DNA of 41,600 bases, taken from contig JACRCP010000184.1 in assembly GCA_016218965.1 (NCBI GenBank), positions 1 through 41,600 on the forward strand, read 5' to 3'. Positions 14,188 to 21,488 of the stretch are shown here, one piece after another. Numbering within the stretch: position 1 is the first letter of the stretch; each line of letters begins with the position of its first letter. Below the pieces are notes generated by a model. The model was not told where the DNA came from, ran no database searches, and saw nothing but the letters and a program-made list of their open reading frames with translations. The translations under genes were made by a program, and so were the position numbers. This stretch comes from Deltaproteobacteria bacterium (lineage in GTDB: Bacteria > Myxococcota > SpSt-1050 > JACRCP01).

Positions 14188-15657
14188 TCACTTCTTCTTC
14201 GACGACTTCAACGTGAACGAAATCGTGGCAACGCCGCTGTCGGGTTTCGGGAACCTCCAGTCCTTCATTCGGGCAAGAAGGCATCTCGAAACCACGGCAT
14301 TCCCATCGAGGTCTTTCGTGGCGTTTGCGGCAGTGACCCTGCCGTCTTGGTCAATCAGAAGGTCAATGGCGATCTCGCCGGCGAGATTTCGTGAACTCCA
14401 ACGTTCTTCCAAGTAACAGTCCTTGATGGAGCGGATTCTTGAGCGGAGAACTTCGTCAACCTTGCCCGGATCGACATTGCCGGCGACCCCACTCGCTCCC
14501 AACGCGACATCGATAGATTCCCTGGGAATGTGGTCGAACGCGAAAGTCACCGTCACCGAGGCAGGCATCCTGTCCGGTTTTTCGAATTTTTCTCGGCCCA
14601 ACCACGGCATGAGCTGTTTGGCCAGATGTTCTCCTCCCTGGGGAACCGTGACCGTGGAAACCTCGGTCACGGTGCCGTCTTCGTTCAGCGTCAGTCGGAA
14701 CTTCGCCTCACCCCGCAAATCCTTGATGGTCCGCAATGCGTTTCGATAGCATGCGGCAAGAATCTCTCGGTGCCAGTCGATCTTCATCTGCGCCCCGTTC
14801 CGGGGCAGGCCCTCCGTTTCAAGAGCGGACGCGTACGCCCGGATTTCGATGTTCTTGTCGAAATGCAGAGCCTTGTTGACCGACAGACTGACGTGGATTT
14901 GGGCCGCCTTGCTCCGGGGCTTCGGGTAGCGTTTCTTCTTGAAAACATCGACCACGCACTTTGTGAGCGACGGCTCGCAGATGGAATCTTCTTCGACAAG
15001 AACTTCGACGGGCAGGCCGTTCTTTCTCATACGCACTGCAACATCTATTTTACCGAAAAGGTCTTTGTCTTTGAACAGCGGCGACTTCAGGCACTTGTTC
15101 AACTCGGTCTGGCATGAATCAACGACCGCCGAGAGTTGGCGCTGGTCTATTTCACCTTCTCCGGATTCGCCGTACACGTTCACTTCTATCCCATCAACAC
15201 TTGGCCTGTCGGACCTGATCCCCCCGGTGCCCCAACTCCAACGCTGGTCTCCGAAATCCGCGGCCTCGACGAAACGAGCGGCGGCGTTTTCGGTTTCGCA
15301 GACCTTGGGCTTGTACGTCAGCACCGGCGCGGAACCAACGCTCAGACCAACGTCCTTTGTCGACGGAGAAGCCTGGCCTGGCTTGCACCCCGCCCCCGCC
15401 GTCGTGGCCGCCAGCGCCACGGCGCAGGCGGCGACTTTTTGCATGAAACGCCTGCCGTGGGCGGCGGGGTCGATCTGGGCGATCATCATCTCGAGGCGAT
15501 CGTCGGGGATGCACTTTAGGACCGCGGTTTCATCGGGGAGCAGGTTCACCCCCGGGCGCGAGAGGGCTTCCGATCGATCGGCGAAGAGCGCCTCCCGGAA
15601 CGCCGGGTCCACCGCGGCGAAGTACAAAACCTTCTCTATGCCGACGGGGATCTTCAC
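14188..15657 (-). CDS. Leader-domain lipoprotein with AgmX/PglI-like domains (489 aa)
   Basis: It starts at a GTG at 15657 with GGAGGG six bases upstream; an in-frame ATG 15 codons earlier is less well placed. Residues 2-89 are 83/88 identical to the 573-aa protein, including module B and GRRFMQK; here the signal ends AGAGC with Cys91 as a possible lipobox. GGIRSDRPSVDG (145-156) echoes the tail motifs of the small leader proteins. Three AgmX/PglI-type domains follow (about 170-262, 290-375, 395-485). The first two have diverged, and the third is standard (SIKDCYLEE, LAGEIAIDLLIDQDGRV, SRCLLARMKDWRFPKP). The C-terminus is Lys-rich. It is the first gene of the operon, with a promoter candidate 44 bases upstream. 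The sharp contrast between conserved leader and divergent remainder is notable. Confidence 0.8.
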   Translation of the reverse strand: MKIPVGIEKVLYFAAVDPAFREALFADRSEALSRPGVNLLPDETAVLKCIPDDRLEMMIAQIDPAAHGRRFMQKVAACAVALAATTAGAGCKPGQASPSTKDVGLSVGSAPVLTYKPKVCETENAAARFVEAADFGDQRWSWGTGGIRSDRPSVDGIEVNVYGESGEGEIDQRQLSAVVDSCQTELNKCLKSPLFKDKDLFGKIDVAVRMRKNGLPVEVLVEEDSICEPSLTKCVVDVFKKKRYPKPRSKAAQIHVSLSVNKALHFDKNIEIRAYASALETEGLPRNGAQMKIDWHREILAACYRNALRTIKDLRGEAKFRLTLNEDGTVTEVSTVTVPQGGEHLAKQLMPWLGREKFEKPDRMPASVTVTFAFDHIPRESIDVALGASGVAGNVDPGKVDEVLRSRIRSIKDCYLEERWSSRNLAGEIAIDLLIDQDGRVTAANATKDLDGNAVVSRCLLARMKDWRFPKPDSGVATISFTLKSSKKK

Positions 15658-15700
15658 CCTTGACCCTCCAAGTTCCGGCCCGGACGTTTGAGCTGACTGC

Positions 15701-15730
15701 ATTGTAGCCGAATCACGCGGGCGGACACAA
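15701..15730 (-). promoter_or_regulatory. Candidate promoter of the leader-protein operon
   Basis: On the minus strand TTGTGT (15730-15725), an 18-base spacer and TACAAT (15706-15701; five of six consensus bases) lie upstream of the GTG at 15657, giving a leader of about 37 bases with a good ribosome-binding site. It is the only good promoter match I found at the head of the minus-strand block. Confidence 0.5.
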
Positions 15731-15757
15731 CTTACATCGTTTCTACCCTCACCCTGA

Positions 15758-15781
15758 CCCTCTCCCGCGCGCGGGAGAGGG
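15758..15781. repeat. 24-base perfect palindrome, REP-like
   Basis: CCCTCTCCCGCG followed by its exact complement, preceded by CCCTCACCCTGA. This GAGAGGG-type palindrome is a widespread extragenic repeat in proteobacterial genomes. There is no T-tract on either side, so it is not a standard terminator. Confidence 0.7.
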
Positions 15782-15854
15782 ACCGACCGGGAACGAACGA
15801 AGGCCGCCTGCCGCCACAATGACGTATTCCGAATGGCAGGGGGGGGGCGGTTGC

Positions 15855-16250
15855 CTACTTGACCTCGGTCCTGACCGAAATGTTCGGCGGGTTTGCGATG
15901 ACTCGCTTGACGGCGCACTGGTCGGCGGCGCGGGCTACGGCGTCATGGTAGCGCTCGGGGAAATCCGGCGGCACCTCGACGGTGAGCGAAACGTCGAGAA
16001 GCTTGTGCGTGGCCGGGTCAAAGGTGTTCTTCTGTACGATGCGGATCCCCGCCGTCGGAATCTGCCGGCTTTCGCAGAAGCCCAAAACGAATATCCCGGC
16101 GCACGCGCCGAGCGAGGCCAAAAACGTCTGGAACGGCGTGGGCGCCGAACCGTCCCCGCCGTCCGACTTGAGTTGGTCGGTCTTTATGACGAGGTCGCCG
16201 AAACCCACGTCCACTCTCTTCCCGCCGGGGAACGTGACGATCATGTCCAT
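15855..16250 (-). CDS. OsmC/Ohr-family protein
   Basis: The product is 131 aa from the ATG at 16250 with GGAGG eight bases upstream; the longer open frame above it is non-coding repeat. The start MDMIVTFPGGKRVDVGFGD, a central FQTFLASLGACAGIFVLGFC with two Cys, and DVSLTVEVPPDFPERYHDAV match the OsmC fold. Family members reduce organic or fatty-acid hydroperoxides with a redox Cys pair. Here the first Cys lies in LGACAG and the second 8 residues later, a spacing of the YhfA/OsmC-like branch and unlike that of Ohr. It is cytosolic. It is separated from the leader operon downstream by 197 bases with its own promoter candidate, so it is probably not part of that system. Confidence 0.85.
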   Translation of the reverse strand: MDMIVTFPGGKRVDVGFGDLVIKTDQLKSDGGDGSAPTPFQTFLASLGACAGIFVLGFCESRQIPTAGIRIVQKNTFDPATHKLLDVSLTVEVPPDFPERYHDAVARAADQCAVKRVIANPPNISVRTEVK

Positions 16251-16331
16251 GCCGAAACCTCCTTGCCGTCGCCGCGATCTTGCCCCACCGCGCCCGGAAT
16301 GCAAGAGGATTCGGGAGGAAAACGCGAACAA

Positions 16332-16406
16332 AACCGCAGAGGGCGCAGAGAGCGCAGAGGAAAACACGGGTTTTTCAACCACAGAGGGCACGGAGATCAC
16401 CGAGGG
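16332..16406. repeat. Second CCRCAGAGGRCACAGAG-type repeat cluster
   Basis: AACCGCAGAGGGCGCAGAG, a further GCGCAGAGG copy and CAACCACAGAGGGCACGGAG lie in plus orientation between the divergent OsmC and TPR genes. They match the cluster at 7364-7566. The 287-base gap between these genes (16251-16537) holds nothing else I can identify. Confidence 0.6.
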
Positions 16407-16537
16407 GAGCCGGAGCCTGGCGTCCGGAGATGGCAAACGGGAAGGCGAGCGCGGGTGGTAGAGCCGACTTTGCCGTTGCCCTGCCTCCGCTCTCTCTTTT
16501 TGCCTTGTCTTGCGGGAATGTGATATTTTCCCCGCGC

Positions 16538-18763
16538 ATGCGGCGGCTTTTGACAACCGCTCTTTTGCTCGTCTGTGCGGCCGTGTTCGGTTGGGGACAC
16601 GCGCATGCCCAGAGCAGGCCCTTCGAGATCAAAATTGAGGGGGACGTCTGGGACCCGGGGAAGAAAAAGGCCGAGGACCCCGACGAGATCGAGATGCCCG
16701 AGGAGGCGCAGGAGAAGCCCGACAGGCAACCGGCGAGGAAGAAGGTCCCCTCCGACGACGAGATCGACATCGTAACCCCGGAGGCGGGGGACGAGGAACC
16801 GGCCGCGAAGCCGAAAGCGGTCAAGGCGGCGCCCGAGGCCGAAAAGGCAAAAGACGCGGGCGCAAAGGACGCCGGGACCAAGGGGGCGGAGCGGGACGGC
16901 GGGACCAAGGAGGAACCCCAGGCGGCGCAGCCGGCGGTCGAGGCCGATCTCAAGGCCGAGATGCTCGTCAAACCGTCGGAGACGCTCGCCGACATCTACG
17001 CGCACTGGGAAAAGCGCCGCAAGGCGCTCGATGCGCGGGACTTCGCGGCCGCCGCGGCCGAGCTCAAGACCATCACCGGCATCCGCCTGGACATCGGGGC
17101 CCCCAACCTGTTCATGATGGCCGCCGCACTCGTCCAGGAATCCCGGTTCCATCTCAAGGCCAGGGATTGGGGCCTCGCGACGTCGCTTGCCAAGGCCGCC
17201 ACCGACCTCGCCCCGGGCTGTCCCGCGGCGCACCTCAACATGGGGTGGGTGGTCTGGTCCCAGAACCGCTCGGACCTGGTCCCGGCGTTCAAGCACGTCG
17301 CCGAGGCAGGGCACGCCGCACTCGACGACCCGGTGACGTTCGTTGCGCTCGTTGCAAACGGCGCGTTGGTTTTGGCCGGCGGGCTGGCAATGGCTCTGGC
17401 GCTGTTCGTCGTGGTCCTGCTCCTCCGGTACGCCAGACTGATCGTCCACGACCTCTCGCACCTCTTCCCGCCCGGCGCGCCGCCGTTTTTCACCGGTGGA
17501 ATCATGGGGCTGGCGCTTTTCCTCCCGGTCATCCTTGGTGCCGGGCTGATACCGACCATCTTCTTCTGGATCGCCGCGGCGTGGATATACGCCGCCAAGA
17601 GGGAACGGATGGTCGCCGGCGCGGCGCTTGTTGTGCTGGCGGGGATTCCGTTCCTGTATCCGTCGGCGGCGGTGCTCCTGGACCAGGGCGAAAGCGACGC
17701 CGCGGTGCTCTACAGGGCTTGGCGCGACGCCGACGCCCGCAAGGACGTCGAACAGGTGATCGCCGAGGCCAAAGGCGGGTCGCGCGACTACCTCAAGCTC
17801 ATGGCGGGCGCGCTGTGGCTCAAGCGGGCCGGCGAGTACGCCGAGTCCGAGGCGCTCTACCAGAAGGTCCTCTCGGTGAGTCCCCGCGACGTGGCGGGCC
17901 ACATAGACCTCGGGAACCTCTACCTGGTGCAGGACCGTTTCAACGAGGCGCTCGCCGCGTACAACAATGCGCTCTCGGCGGACCCCCAGAGCGCGCTGGC
18001 GCACTACAACCTCTCCAAGTTGTTCTTCAGGAAAGGCGATCTCGACAAGGGACACCGCGAGGACCAGGAGGCCAAAAGGCTCGACGCCCGCGCGGTCGAG
18101 GCCATCGGCGCGCACAACTCACCCTCCATCAACCGGTTTGTCGCCGACGCCGAGCCCGCAAGCTCCCTGCTCCTCGAGCGTTTCCTCGAGCGGGGGTCTC
18201 CGCGCCGCGTTCTCATCACCGGTCTCCTCGAGCGCTGGACTCTGGGCGATTTCAGGGCCGGCGACATCCCGTACATGGTCGCCGCCGCCGTCGCCGCCAT
18301 CGTCGGGTTGGGTCTTGCGTGCAGGCGGTTCAGCCCCAGCGTGCGGTGCGGGAAGTGCGGCAGGCCGTCGTGCCTGCGCTGCACCCCCGAGGTGACCAGC
18401 CCCGAGACGTGCGGCCAGTGCTTCCACGTCTACGTCCGCAAGGACGTGCCCGACCCCCGGCTCCGGAACGTCAAGGAGTTCGAGGTCCGACGCCATGCGT
18501 CGGCCGCCGCGCTCACCACGCGCGCCGCGGCTCTTCTGCTGCCGGGGAGCGGGCAGGTCCTTCTGGGATCGACCGTCGCGGGGCTTTGCGTCATGGGGCT
18601 CTGCGCGGTCGCCGCGGTCTACCTGCTCACGCGGGGCGGTCCCGTGCCCGGCGGGTTTGCCGACCTGAACTCGGCCGCGACGTGGGTTCGGGGCGCGGCC
18701 GGCGCTGCGGCGCTTGGCGTCTACGGGCTGTCCGTGCGCGCGGTGTTTAGGCGGACGGGGTGA
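16538..18763 (+). CDS. TPR membrane protein with zinc ribbon
   Basis: The product is 741 aa from the ATG at 16538, which opens a signal peptide (cleavage near AHAQ, residue 25); the open frame upstream is repeat. Residues 30-140 are a charged Lys/Glu/Pro-rich linker. TPR-like helices lie at about 155-260 and three hydrophobic segments at about 268-292, 321-355 and 357-380. Canonical TPRs occupy 420-520 (LGNLYLVQDRFNEALAAYNNAL, SALAHYNLSKLFFRKGDL). A four-Cys ribbon RCGKCGRPSCLRC with CGQC lies at about 603-630, followed by two more hydrophobic segments near the C-terminus. It is probably an inner-membrane scaffold or assembly protein. The DUF4388 gene follows after 10 bases, which suggests one operon. 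No enzymatic motif is present. Confidence 0.85.
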   Translation: MRRLLTTALLLVCAAVFGWGHAHAQSRPFEIKIEGDVWDPGKKKAEDPDEIEMPEEAQEKPDRQPARKKVPSDDEIDIVTPEAGDEEPAAKPKAVKAAPEAEKAKDAGAKDAGTKGAERDGGTKEEPQAAQPAVEADLKAEMLVKPSETLADIYAHWEKRRKALDARDFAAAAAELKTITGIRLDIGAPNLFMMAAALVQESRFHLKARDWGLATSLAKAATDLAPGCPAAHLNMGWVVWSQNRSDLVPAFKHVAEAGHAALDDPVTFVALVANGALVLAGGLAMALALFVVVLLLRYARLIVHDLSHLFPPGAPPFFTGGIMGLALFLPVILGAGLIPTIFFWIAAAWIYAAKRERMVAGAALVVLAGIPFLYPSAAVLLDQGESDAAVLYRAWRDADARKDVEQVIAEAKGGSRDYLKLMAGALWLKRAGEYAESEALYQKVLSVSPRDVAGHIDLGNLYLVQDRFNEALAAYNNALSADPQSALAHYNLSKLFFRKGDLDKGHREDQEAKRLDARAVEAIGAHNSPSINRFVADAEPASSLLLERFLERGSPRRVLITGLLERWTLGDFRAGDIPYMVAAAVAAIVGLGLACRRFSPSVRCGKCGRPSCLRCTPEVTSPETCGQCFHVYVRKDVPDPRLRNVKEFEVRRHASAAALTTRAAALLLPGSGQVLLGSTVAGLCVMGLCAVAAVYLLTRGGPVPGGFADLNSAATWVRGAAGAAALGVYGLSVRAVFRRTG

Positions 18764-18773
18764 GGTTTCACTG

Positions 18774-19913
18774 ATGGCCCTGAAAGGAACACTCCGCGAC
18801 TTCTCGGCCGCCGACATCTTCCAGCTGATCGCCCAGCAGCAGAAGAACGGCGTCCTGGTCGTCTCCAACGCGAACACGGTCGTGCGCGTGTTTTTCTCGC
18901 GCGGGAGCCTCGTGCGCGCGGAGCTTGCCGAAAAGGACAAGGAGCGCGACATCCTCGGCCAGATGCTGGTCCGCGGCGAGGTCTGCAAGGAAAACGAGCT
19001 CGCCTTCGCCATGGACATCAGGCAGAAGACGCTCAAGCGCCTCGAGGACATCCTCATGGAGGAAGGGATCGTCTCGAAGGAAAACCTCCGCGAGTTCATC
19101 AAGCTTCGCAACATGGAGACCATCTCGCGCCTGTTCGGCTGGAAGGACGGCCTCTACGAGTTCGAGCAGACCGACGTCACCTACGACCCGTCGCTCGAAA
19201 CGCCGGTCGGGGCCGAAGCCATCCTCATGGAGGCCTTCCGGATCGTGGACGAGTGGCCCTCGGTCCGCCAGGTCATCACGTCATACAACATGACGTTTGG
19301 CGTCATGGGGACCGGCGACCAGTTCGAGGCCATGGCCAGGGAAAAGGAGTTTGGCGGAAGCGAGCGAAAGGTCTTCCGGCTCCTCCTCGAGGACCCCGGG
19401 CGGGACGTACAGAAGATCATCGACCTCGCGCGCCTGGGCGAGTTCGAGTCGTGCAAGACGCTCTTCAACCTGGCACAGGCGGGACTGCTCGACCCGGTGC
19501 AGCCCAGGCGGCAGAAAAAACTCGGCGACATGAGTGGGGGGTCGCTCGCCGAGGAGAAGCGATTCAAGCCGGTCCGGGCAATCCTGGTTGCGCTTCTGGC
19601 GGTCACCTTCGTAGTCTCGACGCTGCTGTTTGGCCGAATCGCGTACGGCACGGCGGTCGACTTTTTGCGCGGCCGCAGCGAAGACAGCATCAAGCGCTGG
19701 GCGCTGGGCGAGGCGCTCTCGACCGCGCAAAAAAAGAAGATCGCCCGCGTGATCGAGGCGTGGAGGCTCACGCGCGGTTCTTACCCCCCTTCGCTCGAGA
19801 CCCTTGCCGACGAGGGGCTGCTTTCGAAACGCGACATCCGATACCCGTGGGAGCTCCCGTACTCGTACAGGCCGACGGGGACCGGGTATGTGCTCCTTGA
19901 TCCGCCGTACTGA
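18774..19913 (+). CDS. DUF4388 (PATAN-like) protein with one membrane segment
   Basis: The product is 379 aa from the ATG at 18774. Residues 1-110 form a DUF4388/PATAN-type domain (MALKGTLRDFSAADIFQLI, QQQKNGVLVVSN, VFFSRGSLVRAEL), common in delta-proteobacterial gliding and signalling proteins. A second winged-helix-like DUF4388 part follows to about 180 (DILMEEGIVSKENLREFI, GLYEFEQTDV). Residues about 185-255 are helical. A single transmembrane helix lies at about 268-291, followed by a C-terminal segment of about 85 residues (GSYPPSLETLADEGLL, YPWELPYSYRP) resembling the globular part of pseudopilin-type proteins. It lies 10 bases after the TPR gene and is presumably co-expressed. A role in envelope assembly or signalling is inferred. 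Confidence 0.85.
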   Translation: MALKGTLRDFSAADIFQLIAQQQKNGVLVVSNANTVVRVFFSRGSLVRAELAEKDKERDILGQMLVRGEVCKENELAFAMDIRQKTLKRLEDILMEEGIVSKENLREFIKLRNMETISRLFGWKDGLYEFEQTDVTYDPSLETPVGAEAILMEAFRIVDEWPSVRQVITSYNMTFGVMGTGDQFEAMAREKEFGGSERKVFRLLLEDPGRDVQKIIDLARLGEFESCKTLFNLAQAGLLDPVQPRRQKKLGDMSGGSLAEEKRFKPVRAILVALLAVTFVVSTLLFGRIAYGTAVDFLRGRSEDSIKRWALGEALSTAQKKKIARVIEAWRLTRGSYPPSLETLADEGLLSKRDIRYPWELPYSYRPTGTGYVLLDPPY

Positions 19914-19972
19914 AGAAGCCAAAAGCCAAAAGCCGAAACACCGGACCGGAGTCTCAAAGACGCAGGCAACCG

Positions 19973-20081
19973 GCGGGTGGGGACCGGGTTTCCTGGAACG
20001 CCACGCCGCTTCGTCGTCGGACGGAGCACCAGAGAGAACTTGGTGCGGTGTGGCGTGGAAGGGAATCCGGTCCCCACCCGC
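19973..20081. repeat. Long palindromic element (37-base arms)
   Basis: The left arm 19973-20009 and right arm 20045-20081 are inverted copies, 31 of 37 bases pairing, both ending in GCGGGTGGGGACCGG. The 35-base loop holds a smaller stem (GCACCA ... TGGTGC). It lies in the gap between convergent genes and could be a REP/MITE-like element or fold into a strong bidirectional terminator. A short direct repeat of AAAAGCC lies before it at 19921-19935. Confidence 0.75.
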
Positions 20082-20125
20082 AAAACCACACCCGAAATTC
20101 CGGACGCCGAAGTTCCACGGCACGG

Positions 20126-20809
20126 TCAGTTGGCGCCGCCCTCTTTTGTGAGCGCCTCGACGAAACGCAACGCCAGACGGCGGTATATCGCCTCCTGTTC
20201 AAGCGTTCTCCCGACCGACATCTGCTTGTCGCGGTAGAGCAGGATGATTGCGCCCGTCTTGAGATCGATGACTCGGACGCGGAACGACAGCACGTGCATC
20301 GTGAGCAGGGCGGGGTCGTTGGGCATGTAGTACATGCTCGTGGTCACGGTGCCCAGGATGGCCGTGTCGGCGCCGGCGAGCTTCCCGGGCTGGAAGTTCG
20401 GGTTGTCTATGAACCCGTTCATCTGAAGGTTCATCTCATTTAAGATCCTCTGGAGCTGGTTGCGCTCGAGGACCTCAAGCCGGCGGGTCCTCAAGATCTC
20501 CTCTTCGAAGTGTTCCGCGAGTATGACGCCCAGCCCCTGGCCGCCCATGAACGTGGTCCCCTGGAGGGCGGTCCCCTCAAACGCCTTTATGGCCCCGCCC
20601 ATATCCGACGGGAAGATGACCCTGAAATCGGGGACGATGACCTTTTTGATGCCCTTGAGGCGCGCGGGGTCGTGGATGTAGACGTCCTGCGCGTCCTCGT
20701 TGAAGCGGGCCGAGACCCGCGCGAGCCCCGACTCCTGGAAACGCGCCGTGCAGCCCTGCGAAAGGATGCAGGCCGCCACCGAAAGAGCGAACGCCGAGAA
20801 ATGCTTCAT
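20126..20809 (-). CDS. CsgG/HfaB-like lipoprotein
   Basis: The product is 227 aa from the ATG at 20809 with GGAGGG four bases upstream; a TTG four codons earlier is in frame but poorer. The signal ends SQGC (Cys20). The body has the CsgG-like pattern: IKKVIVPDFRVI, LGVILAEHFEEEILRTRRLEV, ERNQLQRILNEMNLQMNGF, AGADTAILGTVT and VIDLKTGAIILLYR. CsgG-type lipoproteins form outer-membrane export pores or act as periplasmic assembly factors. At 227 aa it is slightly shorter than CsgG itself and the pore hairpins are not obvious, so an assembly-type paralogue is possible. It follows the PH-like membrane gene by 84 bases on the same strand. Confidence 0.8.
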   Translation of the reverse strand: MKHFSAFALSVAACILSQGCTARFQESGLARVSARFNEDAQDVYIHDPARLKGIKKVIVPDFRVIFPSDMGGAIKAFEGTALQGTTFMGGQGLGVILAEHFEEEILRTRRLEVLERNQLQRILNEMNLQMNGFIDNPNFQPGKLAGADTAILGTVTTSMYYMPNDPALLTMHVLSFRVRVIDLKTGAIILLYRDKQMSVGRTLEQEAIYRRLALRFVEALTKEGGAN

Positions 20810-20864
20810 GACGCCCTCCAAACCGTGTTCCGTGCCGAGTGTACACGAATGCAGAGATCGATCA

Positions 20865-20894
20865 AGAACGAAGGACCCCAGAACGAAGGACCCC
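20865..20894. repeat. Perfect 15-base tandem duplication
   Basis: AGAACGAAGGACCCC occurs twice in direct succession between the PH-like gene and the CsgG-like gene; its last base is part of the TAG stop of the PH-like gene. Confidence 0.8.
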
Positions 20895-21358
20895 TAGCCC
20901 CTTCCGGGCCACGCGGCGCCGGCGGCCGCCGCAATCGAGCGCGCGAGCGGCTCGCGCACCGTGATCGTCACGCCGGGGGCGCGGGCGAAAGAGAGCGTGC
21001 GCCCCGAAAACAACAGACCGCGGTACGCGACGGCGGTGATGTCGCGCCACGGGATGAGAAGGGGCGGGTGCCCGGCCTTGAACAGAAAAAAGACCGACAG
21101 GTGCAGCCCGGCGTCGTCGGCGCCGACGGTGAGTATCCCGTTGTAGTTGGTGCCCCACCGGAACCTTGCGCTCTGAAACTTCCAGAGGTTTCGCGGTGGC
21201 GGGAATGACGGGGGCAGCGTCGAGCGGTAGACCTGTGCGAGCGCCCGCCAACCCCCGAGAACCGACAGCACGACGCAGACAAAGATCCAGATTGCCGGCC
21301 CGAACACCAGAAACGCGGCGACGGGGATCAGAAAGACCAGGTGGCTCGGGGTTTCCAT
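20894..21358 (-). CDS. Small membrane protein with PH-like C-terminal domain
   Basis: The product is 154 aa from the ATG at 21358; the longer open frame upstream is the antisense of the nitroreductase and was not used. Residues 5-38 are hydrophobic (HLVFLIPVAAFLVFGPAIW, FVCVVLSVLGGW), one or two membrane passes. The remainder resembles a bacterial PH-like domain: YNGILTVGADDAGLHLSVF, PPLLIPWRDITAVAYRG, TLSFARAPGVTITVREPLA. Such proteins are small membrane anchors of unknown function. It is divergent from the nitroreductase gene, with 130 bases between them. A linked role with the CsgG-like gene is possible but not shown. Confidence 0.75.
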   Translation of the reverse strand: METPSHLVFLIPVAAFLVFGPAIWIFVCVVLSVLGGWRALAQVYRSTLPPSFPPPRNLWKFQSARFRWGTNYNGILTVGADDAGLHLSVFFLFKAGHPPLLIPWRDITAVAYRGLLFSGRTLSFARAPGVTITVREPLARSIAAAAGAAWPGRG

Positions 21359-21410
21359 GCTGGCCGATTCTACAACATTTCGGTATGATCCGTCTGCTTT
21401 CAGGAGGTGG

Positions 21411-21439
21411 TTGGCACTTTGTATCAGCCCGGGTATCGA
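21411..21439 (+). promoter_or_regulatory. Candidate promoter for the nitroreductase gene
   Basis: TTGGCA (21411-21416, five of six bases of consensus), a 17-base spacer and TATCGA (21434-21439). GGAGGTGA at 21478-21485 precedes the ATG at 21489. Confidence 0.45.
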
Positions 21440-21488
21440 GCCGCACGAACGCGACCCCGGCACCACGCAATCTACCCGGAGGTGACAG

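Noticed and set aside
15658..15702. Upstream ATG as start of the 489-aa leader protein
   Set aside because: Adds 15 residues absent from sister proteins; the GTG at 15657 has the conserved sequence context and a good ribosome-binding site.
16397..18115. Long minus-strand open frame opposite the TPR gene
   Set aside because: Shadow frame; the plus strand has signal peptide, TPRs and zinc ribbon.
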